Shown here one piece after another: positions 45,083 through 53,529 of a stretch of DNA of 64,000 bases. Source of the stretch: an uncultured Schumannella sp. (GTDB lineage Bacteria; Actinomycetota; Actinomycetes; Actinomycetales; Microbacteriaceae); NCBI RefSeq assembly GCF_905479755.1, contig NZ_CAJQNT010000029.1, forward strand, positions 1 to 64,000, read 5' to 3'. Under the pieces are notes generated by a model. The model was not told where the DNA came from. It did no database searches and saw only the letters and a list, made by a program, of their open reading frames with translations. The position numbers were made by a program, and so were the translations under genes. The stretch's first letter is position 1. Every line of letters starts with the position of its first letter.

Positions 45083-46224
45083 AGGTCGGCGCCCCGGCGC
45101 TCGAGCAGCACCATCACCTCGCTGTGCGCGGTCTGCGGGAACATGTCGAACACCCGCACCCGACGCGCCACGAACCCGGGCAGCGCGCGCAGGTCACGCT
45201 CGAGCGAGTGCACGTTGCAGCTCGAATAGATGATGGTGCGCACCGTTGAGGCGACAAGCCAGGTGGTGAGCCGCTCGCCGAGCCCGCGTCGCGGCGGGTT
45301 GACGATGACGAGCTCCGGATGCGCGGCGGCCGTCTCGGCGAACGCCGTCGCATCCATCACCGCGAATTCGACGTCGTCGAGGCCGGACTCGGCGGCCGTG
45401 CGCCGCGCGCTCAGCACCGCCTGCTCGCTGGACTCGATGCCGAGCACCGCGCGGCCCGGCGCGGCGGCGTGCAGCGCGAAGCCGCCGACCCCGCAGTAGA
45501 GATCCCAGACGCTCGCGGGCCCGGCTTCGTCGACCCATTCGCGCGCCTGGGTGTACATGCCTTCGGCGATCGCCGTGTTCGTCTGGAAGAAGCCGCCCGG
45601 CCGCAGGTGCAGTTCGAGGGCGCCCACGCGCATCCCGATGCTGTCGGCCTCGGTGAGAAGCTGCTCGTCGGGCCCTTCGAGTACCGCCTTGTGCTCGGGC
45701 TGCAGGTTAACGCTCACGACCTCGAGCCGCGGCAGCGCGGCCTGCAGGCTCGGCAGGTGCTTGCGGATGCGTGACACCGACTCGGTGGACCGCAGTATGA
45801 AGCGCAGCATCAGCGCCCCGCTCGGCGCCTCGGTGAGGAGGGCGTGCTTGAGTTCGCCGGTGCGCGCGGGCACGTCGTAGGGGGTCAGCCGCGCCAGGCC
45901 GATGAAGTCGGCGATCGCGGGGACGGCGGCACGCAGGCCGGGCGCGTGGATGCCGCACTCGCGCAGGTCGACGCCGCGCTGGCGTTCGTCGAGGATGCCG
46001 AGCGTGGGCGCGTCGGCGGTTCCTCCGACGACGAGCTTCGCCTTGTTGCGGAAGCCGTCCTCGGAGCTGGCCATCGGCGCCAGCCATTCGGCGGCATCCG
46101 CCCCGGATGCCTCCCCCAGCACCGCGCGCGCGGTCGCCACCTTGCCCGCGAGCTGCTGCACGTAAGGCTGCCCCATGAACTCGCACGAGCGGCACACGCC
46201 GGCGTCGAAGTAGGAGCACTGCAT
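45079..46224 (-). CDS. rlmC: 23S rRNA (uracil-C5)-methyltransferase, RlmC type
   Basis: 381 residues. The N-terminus has the iron-sulfur Cys set (MQCSYFDAGVCRSC with a later ECGIH) and no TRAM domain, which favours RlmC over RlmD. The Rossmann domain shows DLYCGVGGFALH, VNPPRRGLG and the nucleophile in YSSCNVHSLERD. It methylates a uridine in 23S rRNA using SAM. TACCCT lies 6 bases before the ATG. Confidence 0.9.
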   Translation of the reverse strand: MQCSYFDAGVCRSCEFMGQPYVQQLAGKVATARAVLGEASGADAAEWLAPMASSEDGFRNKAKLVVGGTADAPTLGILDERQRGVDLRECGIHAPGLRAAVPAIADFIGLARLTPYDVPARTGELKHALLTEAPSGALMLRFILRSTESVSRIRKHLPSLQAALPRLEVVSVNLQPEHKAVLEGPDEQLLTEADSIGMRVGALELHLRPGGFFQTNTAIAEGMYTQAREWVDEAGPASVWDLYCGVGGFALHAAAPGRAVLGIESSEQAVLSARRTAAESGLDDVEFAVMDATAFAETAAAHPELVIVNPPRRGLGERLTTWLVASTVRTIIYSSCNVHSLERDLRALPGFVARRVRVFDMFPQTAHSEVMVLLERRGADL

Positions 46225-46266
46225 CAGGTCAGGGTATCGACAGGCAGGGGTTTTAAACTTCGAGCC
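46225..46266. promoter_or_regulatory. Divergent leaderless promoter pair
   Basis: On the minus strand TACCCT (46231-46236) stands 6 bases before the rlmC ATG. On the plus strand TAAACT (46254-46259) stands 7 bases before the PGPGW gene. The whole intergenic region is 42 bases. Confidence 0.6.
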
Positions 46267-46617
46267 ATGTCTGAGGGATCGCCTGAGCCGCGCGCCGACG
46301 CGGGCGTCGGCGACGACGTGCGGCTGAGCCGCCGTGAGCGGATCCGGCAGAACCCGGCCGCCGACCGGGCCTATCGCGCGGGAGTCGGTGTGGTTGGCGG
46401 CGCCACGATCGTCGTCGGCTTCGTGCTCATGCCGCTGCCGGGCCCGGGCACCCTGATCGCGATCGGCGGGCTCGGCGTGCTCGCCACGGAGTTCCGCGGC
46501 GCCCGCAAACTCAGCACGAAGGTCAATACCACCGCCAAGAAGGCAATCGACGCGGCGAAGGATGCGCGAGCGCGGCGCCAGGAGTCAAAGCGTGAGAGTA
46601 GGGCGGACGGGACTTGA
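46267..46617 (+). CDS. PGPGW-type transmembrane protein
   Basis: 116 residues. A charged N-terminus (RLSRRERIRQNPAADRAYR) precedes a membrane hairpin around the family motif PLPGPGTLIAIGGLGVLATEF and a Lys/Arg-rich C-terminal tail. The family is conserved in actinobacteria with no known function. The last 19 bases, including the stop, lie inside the antisense strand of the next tRNA gene. Confidence 0.8.
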   Translation: MSEGSPEPRADAGVGDDVRLSRRERIRQNPAADRAYRAGVGVVGGATIVVGFVLMPLPGPGTLIAIGGLGVLATEFRGARKLSTKVNTTAKKAIDAAKDARARRQESKRESRADGT

Positions 46618-46672
46618 ACCCGTGACCGACGGATTATGAGTCCGCTGCTCTAACCAGCTGAGCTACCGCCCC
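46599..46672 (-). tRNA. tRNA with CAU anticodon, probably tRNA-Ile2
   Basis: 74 nt. Acceptor GGGGCGG/CCGCCCT with discriminator A, D-arm GCTCAGCTGGTTAGAGC, anticodon arm GCGGA-CTCATAA-TCCGT, T-arm ACGGGTTCAAGTCCCGT. The anticodon-to-T-arm stretch resembles bacterial tRNA-Ile2, whose C34 is changed to lysidine to read AUA; elongator tRNA-Met also has a CTCATAA loop and remains possible. It is not an initiator, since the anticodon stem lacks the three G-C pairs. CCA is not encoded. Confidence 0.88.
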
Positions 46673-46696
46673 GTGCGGGTTGAGTTTATCGGGAGC

Positions 46697-46898
46697 GCTG
46701 GTCTCGATACGCCGCGGCGCGGCTACTCGACCGGCGCGGGGTGCGCGGGGGCGCTGGTCTCGATACGCGGCTTCGCCGCTACTCGACCGACGAGACCGGC
46801 AGGAGCTGCTACTCGACCGGCGAGACCGGCAGGAGCCGCTACTCGACCGGCAAGAGTGGCGGGAGCGGCTACTCGACCGGCGAGAACGGCTAGACGGG
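46697..46898. repeat. Extragenic repeat with 30-bp tandem units
   Basis: Two copies of GCTGGTCTCGATACGC-CTACTCGACC are followed by tandem units. CTACTCGACC occurs at 46723, 46779, 46809, 46839 and 46869, the last four exactly 30 bases apart, with units differing at a few bases. The array ends on the stop codon of the glycosyltransferase. GGTCTCGATACG...CTACTCGACC blocks are common between genes in Microbacteriaceae. Confidence 0.8.
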
Positions 46899-48095
46899 CT
46901 GGGGCACGTCGGCGCCGCGGTAGATCGCCTCGAAAGCGTCGATGGTGCGGTCGAGGTCGTGCGCCTGCACGGCTTCGAGCGACGCTCGGCCCATGCGCTC
47001 GCGCTCGGCCTCCGGCGCGCTCAGCACGTCGGTCAGGCGGGCGGCCAGCGCATCCACGTCACGCGGCGGGTAGAGGTAGCCGTTGACACCGTGCGTCACC
47101 AGGTGCGGCAGGGCCATCGCGTCGGCCGCGACGATCGGCAGGCCCGAGGCCATCGCCTCCATTGTGGTGATGCTCTGCAGTTCGGCGATCGAGGGCATCG
47201 CGAACACGGAGGCCTTCTGCAGCGTCGAACGCAGCTCGTCGTAGCTGACCTTGCCGGGAACCCGGATTCGATCCTCGAGCCCCAACTCGGCCACGAGCGC
47301 GATCAGCTTCTGGCGCTGATCCCCGTCGCCGAGGATGTCGACCGCGACGTCGAGCGCGGGGTCGAGCTTGGCGACCGCGTTGATCAGATCCTCGATGTGC
47401 TTCTCCTCGTCGGAGCGGCCGAGGAAGACGATGCGGTTGCGTTCGCGCGGCGCGAAGTTGGGGGTGTAGGCATCCAGGCGCAGCCCGTTCGAGATCGCGT
47501 AGGTGTCCCGGAGTCCGGTGTTCTCTTCCAGGTAGTCGGCCGAGCGGCGCGTCGGGCTCGTGACGGCATCGCAGCGCTCGAACACGCGCGCGGCGGCACG
47601 CCACTGGGCGCGGATGAGCGCCTCCAGCATCGGCTTGGTCATGATCTGTACGTGCTGGGCGATGTTCTCGGGCATGGTGTGGTTGGTGCCGACCAACCGG
47701 ATGCCCTGCTGCTTGGCCACAATCGAGAGACCGCGCCCGAGCACGAAGTGCGACTGGAAGTGGATCACATCGGGCTTCGAGAGCGCGAGGACGCGCCTCG
47801 AGTTGGCGACGGCCCGCCACGGCAGCGCGAACCGCAGCCAGGGGTGAAAGATCCAACGCCAGCTGTAGATGCGGTGCACCGTGAACTCGTCGCCGCCGTG
47901 CATCTCGCGGTAGGTGCCGGCGCGCACGCCCTTCGGCGCGGGCGCCATGATCTCGACATGGTGGCCGCGCGCGGCCATGCCGACGGCGAGCTGGCGCGAG
48001 AAGCTCGCCGAACCGTTGACGTCGGGGGCGAACGTGTCGCACCCCAAAAGAATTCTCAGCGGCGCGCTCGCGGCGGCCGGGGAGGCGTCAGGCAC
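46890..48095 (-). CDS. Glycosyltransferase family 4
   Basis: 401 residues, GT-B fold. The N-terminal acceptor domain has CDTFAPDVNGSASFSRQLA and the C-terminal donor domain has IVFLGRSDEEKHIEDLI and the EX7E-like ELQSITTMEAMASGLP. It resembles the phosphatidylinositol- or diacylglycerol-directed mannosyl/glucosyl transferases that build actinobacterial glycolipids; donor and acceptor are not certain. The GTG start has GAAGGA upstream. Its stop abuts the 30-bp repeat array. Confidence 0.85.
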   Translation of the reverse strand: MPDASPAAASAPLRILLGCDTFAPDVNGSASFSRQLAVGMAARGHHVEIMAPAPKGVRAGTYREMHGGDEFTVHRIYSWRWIFHPWLRFALPWRAVANSRRVLALSKPDVIHFQSHFVLGRGLSIVAKQQGIRLVGTNHTMPENIAQHVQIMTKPMLEALIRAQWRAAARVFERCDAVTSPTRRSADYLEENTGLRDTYAISNGLRLDAYTPNFAPRERNRIVFLGRSDEEKHIEDLINAVAKLDPALDVAVDILGDGDQRQKLIALVAELGLEDRIRVPGKVSYDELRSTLQKASVFAMPSIAELQSITTMEAMASGLPIVAADAMALPHLVTHGVNGYLYPPRDVDALAARLTDVLSAPEAERERMGRASLEAVQAHDLDRTIDAFEAIYRGADVPQPV

Positions 48096-48166
48096 GCGGG
48101 GATTCCTTCGCTCGAGTGTCGGGCACGCTCCAAGGTACCCCAGTGCGGGGTGATCTCCGACCCCGC

Positions 48167-49084
48167 TCAGCGGTGAGTCTGCGGGTGGTGGCGCGCCAAC
48201 TGGAAGACGCCGATGACGGCGACCGTTCCCACGACGAGCCAGGTCAGGATCACCCAGAGCGGAACCTCGGAGGCCTCACCGAACACGGTGATCCCGATCA
48301 CGACCGCGACGAGCGGGTCGACGACCGTGAGCCCGGCGATCACCAGGTCGGGGGCACCGACCGAGTAGGCGGTCTGCACGAAATAGCCGCCGAGCGCCGC
48401 GGCCGCCAGCAGCGCGACGAGGCAGACGACGGTGAGCCACTCGAAGTTGCCGTTGCCGAGCCGGTTGATGACGGCCTTCGCGAGCGTCGCGACAAAGCCG
48501 TAGAGCACCCCGGCGGCGAGGATGTAGAAGATCGCCCCCGCGCTTTTACGCCAGCGCACGAACGCGAGCCCGAGCGCGATCAGGATCGCGGCCAACGCCG
48601 AAAGCACGATGATGAGCTGCGCATCCCCCAGGACGTGCTCCTTGGCGTACACGGCCGCGATGGCCACGAAGATGCCGATCCCGCCGACGCACATGAAGAT
48701 CGCGTTCCGCGCCCGATGTTCGAGCTGGTGCCCGGACAGTCGCGCGTTGAGAATCGACGTGATCACCAGGGCGACGACCCCGAGCGGCTGCACCACGATG
48801 AGCGGCGCGAACGTGAGGCTCGTCAGCTGAAAAACGATGGCGAGCCCGAGCATGAGCGTGCCGAAAGCCCACCAGGGCCGCGCCAGCAGGCGGAACAGCT
48901 GGCTGAGGCTGAGCCCCGCCTTCGCGCCGGAACCGTGCGACTCCTCGACCTGCTCGACGCCTCGATGCTGAAACTGCGCGCCGAGCGAGAGAAAGACCGC
49001 GCCGATCAGAGCGATCACGATGCCGACGACCGGGAGCGCGCCCACAAAGCTCGAGGCGTCGAAATCGCTCAAGACGGGAGGCAC
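48167..49084 (-). CDS. DMT family transporter
   Basis: 305 residues with about nine or ten membrane segments, starting VPPVLSDFDASSF. Features include VVGIVIALIGAVFLSLGAQFQHRGVEQVEES, a cytoplasmic loop, and VDPLVAVVIGITVFGE in the second repeat. The layout resembles NIPA/DMT proteins. The substrate is unknown. GTG 49084 is chosen because TAGATT lies 6 bases upstream; a TTG one codon earlier is the alternative. It is divergent from def. Confidence 0.82.
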   Translation of the reverse strand: MPPVLSDFDASSFVGALPVVGIVIALIGAVFLSLGAQFQHRGVEQVEESHGSGAKAGLSLSQLFRLLARPWWAFGTLMLGLAIVFQLTSLTFAPLIVVQPLGVVALVITSILNARLSGHQLEHRARNAIFMCVGGIGIFVAIAAVYAKEHVLGDAQLIIVLSALAAILIALGLAFVRWRKSAGAIFYILAAGVLYGFVATLAKAVINRLGNGNFEWLTVVCLVALLAAAALGGYFVQTAYSVGAPDLVIAGLTVVDPLVAVVIGITVFGEASEVPLWVILTWLVVGTVAVIGVFQLARHHPQTHR

Positions 49085-49124
49085 CAAACGAATCTAGCGG
49101 CATCCGCGGCGATATCCTGAAGCC
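49085..49124. promoter_or_regulatory. Divergent leaderless promoters of the DMT gene and def
   Basis: Minus-strand TAGATT (49091-49096) is 6 bases from the DMT GTG, and plus-strand TATCCT (49113-49118) is 6 bases from the def ATG. Confidence 0.6.
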
Positions 49125-49691
49125 ATGGCCGTTCTCCCTATCGTCATCACGGGAGATCCCGTACTCCACACCGCCGCCGCCGAGGTCACCGACTTCGGCT
49201 CGACGCTCGCCGAACTGGTGCGCGACATGGTCGACACGATGGATGCGGCACCCGGCGTCGGGCTCGCCGCCCCGCAGGTCGGCGTGCCGCTGCGTGTCTT
49301 CGTCTACCGCTGGGACGACGAGGACGGCGTGCACCACGAGGGCACCGCGGTCAACCCGGAGCTGTGGATCTCACCCCCCGAGCCGGGCGAGCCCGACGAG
49401 GAGGACGAATCCGAGGGCTGCCTGTCGATTCCCGGCGAACGGTTCCCGCTGCGGCGCTCCGCTCGGGCGCTGCTGCGCGCTCAGGATGCCTCGGGCGCCG
49501 CGTTCGAGATCGAGGCCGAAGGGTGGCTGGCGCGCATCTTCCAGCACGAGTACGACCACCTCGACGGGGTGCTCTATGCCGACCGTCTCGCCTATCCGCA
49601 CAACCGCGCCGTCGTGAAGGCGATCAAGAAGCAGAGCTGGGGCTCCCCGGGCAAGTCGTGGATGCCGGGCGTCGACGACCTCGACGCGTAG
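49125..49691 (+). CDS. def: Peptide deformylase
   Basis: 188 residues. It removes the formyl group from nascent chains before Map acts. All three family motifs are present: GVGLAAPQVG, ESEGCLSIPGE (metal Cys) and FQHEYDHLDG (two metal His and the catalytic Glu). The insertion PGEPDEEDESEG before motif 2 is longer and more acidic than in enteric enzymes. TATCCT 6 bases upstream sets the start. Confidence 0.95.
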   Translation: MAVLPIVITGDPVLHTAAAEVTDFGSTLAELVRDMVDTMDAAPGVGLAAPQVGVPLRVFVYRWDDEDGVHHEGTAVNPELWISPPEPGEPDEEDESEGCLSIPGERFPLRRSARALLRAQDASGAAFEIEAEGWLARIFQHEYDHLDGVLYADRLAYPHNRAVVKAIKKQSWGSPGKSWMPGVDDLDA

Positions 49692-49715
49692 GGACGCCGT
49701 TCGACAACCGTTGCC

Positions 49716-50135
49716 CTAACTCGGACGGTACGCGGCGGCGGCGCGGATCGTGTCGAACAGCGACTCCGGTTCGACGTCTTTGAAGAGCACCGCGTAGGCG
49801 CCCGCTTCGGCCGCGGCCGGCAGTTGCGCATCCAGGTCGACCGTGGCGAACAGAATCACCCGCGGCGGCGTGCCCTGCTCAGCGACCCGCTCATCGCTGC
49901 GGATGCGCGCGGCCGCGACCGCTCCCCCGACGCGCCGCATGTGCAGGTCCATCAGCACCACGTCGACCGGGGTGCGGCGAGTCAGTGCGAGCGCACCCGC
50001 CCCATCGCTCGCCTGCCCAACCACCTCGAACTCGGGCTGCGATCCGAGCAGGAGCGCCCAGCCTTCGCGCTGCCGGCTCGAGTCGTCGACGATGAGCACC
50101 CGAATGGGCGGTGCCGGGGAACGCCTCGGGCTCAC
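49716..50135 (-). CDS. Receiver-only response regulator
   Basis: 139 residues. A single receiver domain with the acidic pocket in VLIVDDS, the phosphorylation site Asp63 in VVLMDLHM, and the conserved Lys in AVLFKDVE. No DNA-binding or enzymatic domain follows, so output must be through protein contacts or a phosphorelay. It overlaps the preceding kinase gene by four bases, so that kinase is its likely partner. The NarL-like receiver suggests loss of a LuxR domain. Confidence 0.85.
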   Translation of the reverse strand: MSPRRSPAPPIRVLIVDDSSRQREGWALLLGSQPEFEVVGQASDGAGALALTRRTPVDVVLMDLHMRRVGGAVAAARIRSDERVAEQGTPPRVILFATVDLDAQLPAAAEAGAYAVLFKDVEPESLFDTIRAAAAYRPS

Positions 50136-51031
50136 CGGCGCTCCGCGGAGGGCGCACGTTGGATGCCCGGGAAGATCGCCGAGACCGAGAACCCGACGCC
50201 GGGCACCTCGAACGCGTTGAAGACCCCACCGAACAGCTCCGCCCGCTGCCGCATGTCAGAGATGCCGCGACCGGTCGGGCGCTGCGTCAGGGCGGCGAGG
50301 TCGTCCTCTTGCGAGTACGCGCGCTGCTGCGCCTCCACGTTCGGGTCGAGGCCCTCGCGGCGCGCGTGCGCGCGAATCCCGTCGTCGTCGACGAGCACCT
50401 CGAGGCCGTGGTCGGTCCACTTGAAGCTGACCCGCACCTCGGTGCCCTCACCGCCGTGGCCGAGCGCATTGGCGAGCGCCTCCTGGAGGATGCGGTAGAT
50501 CGCCAGTTCGGTGCCCTGCTTGAGGTCGAGCCGGGTGCCGGTCTCGACGAATTCGATCACGAGCCCCGCGTCGCGCATCACTTTGAGCAGTTCGCGCACC
50601 GAGGAGAGGCTCGGCTGCGGGCCGGCCTGCGCTTCACCCGCGCGCACGACGTCCATGACGCGGCGCAGATCGCCGAGCGTGGTTCGCGCCGTGTCGGCGA
50701 TCGTCGCAGCGGTGCGGGCCGCCACCTGCGGGTCGGCGCTCGCGGCGTAGCGCGCGCCATCCGCCTGGCTGATGATGACCGAGACCGAGTGCACGATCAA
50801 CTCGTGCAGCTCGCGCACGATCGTGAGGCGCGACCCCTGCTCGGCCAGCTCGAGCTCGAGGTCGAGTCGTTCGCGCTCGAGCGCGACGCGGTCGCGCAGG
50901 TCCCGGCTGACGCCGCGCCGCGCGCGCCGCCAGAGCACCGCGAGCACGAGCGCGGCAAAGAGAAAAACGCCCGTCGCCACGGCCAAGCCGACGATGACGA
51001 CGAACGAGTTGTCTTGAATCCAGTCGTTCAC
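50132..51031 (-). CDS. Sensor histidine kinase, HisKA_3 (DesK/NarX) class
   Basis: 299 residues. One N-terminal membrane helix (FVVIVGLAVATGVFLFAALVLAVLW) is followed by a coiled segment and the H-box RELHELIVHSVSVI with His76. The residue after His is Glu rather than the usual Asp. The ATPase domain has LQEALANALGHG (N box) and GRGISDMRQRAELFGG (G box). With no extracellular domain it probably senses the membrane or an internal cue. The GTG has AAGGAGAG upstream. Confidence 0.88.
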   Translation of the reverse strand: MNDWIQDNSFVVIVGLAVATGVFLFAALVLAVLWRRARRGVSRDLRDRVALERERLDLELELAEQGSRLTIVRELHELIVHSVSVIISQADGARYAASADPQVAARTAATIADTARTTLGDLRRVMDVVRAGEAQAGPQPSLSSVRELLKVMRDAGLVIEFVETGTRLDLKQGTELAIYRILQEALANALGHGGEGTEVRVSFKWTDHGLEVLVDDDGIRAHARREGLDPNVEAQQRAYSQEDDLAALTQRPTGRGISDMRQRAELFGGVFNAFEVPGVGFSVSAIFPGIQRAPSAERR

Positions 51032-51100
51032 GCGGGTCTCTCCTTCGGGCGTTCGGGCCCGAAGGAGAGACTACCGGCGGCGTGTGCCGCGTGCGTCGCG

Positions 51101-51400
51101 TTATGCGACCGGCGGCGTGGGACGGTTCGCGCGCAGCACCTCGAGACGAGCACGGTACTCGACCTCATCGATGTCGCCGTTGGCGAAACGCTCGGCGAGA
51201 GTCTTCTCGGCACCGCGACCGCCTTCGTGCGCGGCCGCGTGCCAGGCAGCCCCGGCGAAACGACGACGCGAACGGGCGAGCACGACGATGAGCACGATGA
51301 TCGGCGCGAGCCACAACAGGAAGAACAGCGGCGCCAGCCAGAAGGCGCCATGACCGCCGACGTGGGCGACGGATCCGGCAAGGGCAAGAGAATTCAGCAC
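51101..51400 (-). CDS. SHOCT-domain membrane protein
   Basis: 99 residues. A hydrophobic segment (FWLAPLFFLLWLAPIIVLIVVLA) is followed by a C-terminal SHOCT domain, EKTLAERFANGDIDEVEYRARLEVL. SHOCT proteins are small membrane proteins linked to stress or oligomerization. AAGGAG six bases before GTG 51400 sets the start. It sits between two kinase/regulator pairs on the same strand and could be controlled by either. Confidence 0.82.
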   Translation of the reverse strand: MLNSLALAGSVAHVGGHGAFWLAPLFFLLWLAPIIVLIVVLARSRRRFAGAAWHAAAHEGGRGAEKTLAERFANGDIDEVEYRARLEVLRANRPTPPVA

Positions 51401-51526
51401 GGGGGCTCCTTGAGTTCGGGGTTCCAACGGAACCTGATGACTCCACTCTCGCCGGTTCGGGTCGGCCCCGAATCTGCCGGCGGGAGCGTTCTCTCTACTC
51501 CCCCGGGTGCACGCCGGTGGCGCCGA

Positions 51527-52198
51527 CTACTCCGCGCGGCCGGGCGTGACGAGGCCCGTCTCGTACGCGACAACGACGAGCTGCACCCGATCACGTGCGA
51601 GGAGTTTCGACATGATGCGCGAGACGTGCGTCTTCGCCGTCAGGGGGCTCAAGAACAGTTCACGGCCGATCTCGTCGTTCGTCATCCCCTGACCGACGAG
51701 GGTCAGCACCTCGCGCTCGCGATCGGTGAGCACCGCCAACCGGCTGGTGTCCGGCGGCGAGGTGAGACCGGTGGCGACCTGTTCGAGAAGGCGCTTCGTG
51801 ACCCGCGGGCTCAGCAGCGCCTCCCCGGCTGCGACGACGTGCACGGCGCGCAGGAGCTCGACCGGCTCGGTGTCCTTGACGAGAAACCCGCTCGCCCCGG
51901 CCCGGATCGCCTGCGCGACGTACTCGTCGAGTTCGAAGGTCGTGACCACGACGACGTGAGTGCCGGCGAGCGCAGGATCGGCCACGATCTGTTCCGTCGC
52001 CCAGAGCCCGTCGCCGTCGGGCATGCGAATGTCCATCAGCACGACGTCGGGCCGCTCACGGCGCACCAGTGCCACGGCGTCTCGACCCGTGGCAGCTTCC
52101 CCCACCACCTCGAGGTCGGGCTCCGCCTCCAGGAGGCTGCGGAACCCCGCACGGATCAGGTGCTGGTCATCGGCCAGGGCGACACGGATCGTCATCAT
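51527..52198 (-). CDS. NarL/FixJ family response regulator
   Basis: 223 residues. The receiver has DD10-11, phosphorylation site Asp56 (VVLMDIRMP) and the Lys in GFLVKDTEP. The LuxR-type HTH is LTDREREVLTLVGQGMTNDEIGRELFLSPLTAKTHVSRIMSKL. It starts in an ATGA overlap with the kinase gene and is its direct partner. A perfect palindrome at 53530, upstream of the kinase, is a candidate autoregulatory site. Confidence 0.93.
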   Translation of the reverse strand: MMTIRVALADDQHLIRAGFRSLLEAEPDLEVVGEAATGRDAVALVRRERPDVVLMDIRMPDGDGLWATEQIVADPALAGTHVVVVTTFELDEYVAQAIRAGASGFLVKDTEPVELLRAVHVVAAGEALLSPRVTKRLLEQVATGLTSPPDTSRLAVLTDREREVLTLVGQGMTNDEIGRELFLSPLTAKTHVSRIMSKLLARDRVQLVVVAYETGLVTPGRAE

Positions 52199-53481
52199 TC
52201 CTCCGGAGTATCGGGCGGCAGCGGGAACTCCGCCTGCACGCGGAAGCCGCCCTGCGCGCCCGGCCCCGCGGTCAGGTGACCGCCGAGAAGTTCCGCACGC
52301 TCGCGCATGCCGAGCAGGCCGCGCCCGCCCGACTCGCTCGCCGGTCCCGGCGCCGCGGCGCCGTCATCGACCACCTGGAGCTGGATGTGTGCGCCGCGGC
52401 GCTCGAGGGTGACCGTGACGCTGCGCGCGCCCTGCGCGTGCCTCTGCACGTTCGTCAGCGACTCCTGCACCACGCGATAGATCGCCAACTGCACCGGCTT
52501 CGGGACGACCTCGTGCGACAGCCGATCGTCCAGGGTCACCCGCAGTCCGGAAGCAGCGACCGACGCCGCCAGCGCCTCGAGCCGCTCCAGGTCAGGCTCG
52601 GGCACGAGGGGAACACCCAGCTCGGCGCCGCGCTCGGCGCGCAGCACGCCCAGCACCGCGCGCACCTCATCGAGCGCGGACTTGCTGGTCTCTTTGATGC
52701 TGGCCAGCGCATCCGCCGCCTTCTCGGGCTGGCGCTCCATCAGGTGCAAGCCGACGCCCGCCTGCACGTTGATCTGGCTGAGCGAATGCGCGAGCACGTC
52801 GTGCAGTTCGCGTGCGATGCGCACGCGCTCGGCCTGCACTTCGGTCTGACGTCGTTCGCGCTGTTCGCGCTCGTACTCGCGGGCCCGTTCGACGCGGGTG
52901 CGGAGGCCCTCGCCGACCCCCATGACAATGAGAATGCCGAGCGTCGTCGCCGCCACCCGCCCCGGCGTCCAGGCGTTGTAGCCGAGCAGGAGCGCGATGC
53001 TCAGCGTGCCCACCCAGGCGGCCGCAATCGATGCCCAGGCCCAACCGCGCGCACCCCGCACGACCGCGCCGACGACCGCGAAGGCGAGCGCCACATAGGG
53101 CGGGCTGGAGCTGTCGCCGAGCAGAAGATCGGCCGATGCCGCGACCGCGATGAGCGCGACGACCGGGCCGGGGTACCGGCGCGCACCCACCAGGATGAGC
53201 GGCGCCAGCACCGCCAGCACCAACGAGATCAGCGCCTCGCGCGGTCGCGCATCGAACAGACCGCCCAGGACGCTGTCGGGATCCAGTGCGGAACGCAGCC
53301 GCAGGAGTGCCATCGGGACTTGCGCGAAGAAGGTGAGAACGACCGGAAGCCAGAGGGTCACCCAGCGCGGCGGATGCATCCACGGCGGATGCGCGTGGGC
53401 GTCGACCCCGGACAGCGCGGTGTTCGGCGCGCCATCGGACGCGGGCCCGGGGGCCCCAGGTCGTGACGCGGAGCCGGGCAT
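52195..53481 (-). CDS. Sensor histidine kinase, HisKA_3 class
   Basis: 428 residues. Four to five membrane helices in residues 35-185 form the sensor, followed by a basic coiled coil (RVERAREYEREQRERRQTEVQAE) and the H-box ARELHDVLAHSLSQIN with His227. The ATPase motifs are VVQESLTNVQRHA and GGRGLLGMRERAELLGG. The intramembrane sensor without a large outer loop suggests detection of membrane stress or an antibiotic. ATG 53481 follows TACGAT by 6 bases; a GTG at 53502 is the alternative. Confidence 0.9.
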   Translation of the reverse strand: MPGSASRPGAPGPASDGAPNTALSGVDAHAHPPWMHPPRWVTLWLPVVLTFFAQVPMALLRLRSALDPDSVLGGLFDARPREALISLVLAVLAPLILVGARRYPGPVVALIAVAASADLLLGDSSSPPYVALAFAVVGAVVRGARGWAWASIAAAWVGTLSIALLLGYNAWTPGRVAATTLGILIVMGVGEGLRTRVERAREYEREQRERRQTEVQAERVRIARELHDVLAHSLSQINVQAGVGLHLMERQPEKAADALASIKETSKSALDEVRAVLGVLRAERGAELGVPLVPEPDLERLEALAASVAASGLRVTLDDRLSHEVVPKPVQLAIYRVVQESLTNVQRHAQGARSVTVTLERRGAHIQLQVVDDGAAAPGPASESGGRGLLGMRERAELLGGHLTAGPGAQGGFRVQAEFPLPPDTPEE

Positions 53482-53487
53482 GCCACG

Positions 53488-53493
53488 ATCGTA
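53488..53493 (-). promoter_or_regulatory. -10 hexamer of the kinase-regulator operon
   Basis: Minus-strand TACGAT, 6 bases, ATG at 53481. The perfect palindrome centred near 53547 lies where a regulator could act, about 40-70 bases upstream. Confidence 0.5.
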
Positions 53494-53529
53494 CGCGGGC
53501 ACAGGGATGCGGGCGTCGGCTCCAGGGCG

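Noticed and set aside
46779-46898. Possible CRISPR array, because of the regular 30-base spacing
   Set aside because: The units are contiguous and similar along their whole length, with no unique spacers, no leader and no cas genes.
46680-48176. Open frame with a repeated ten-residue unit (LLDRRDRQE-type) across the 30-bp array
   Set aside because: It continues antisense through the glycosyltransferase gene, so the peptide repeat is only the DNA repeat read in frame.
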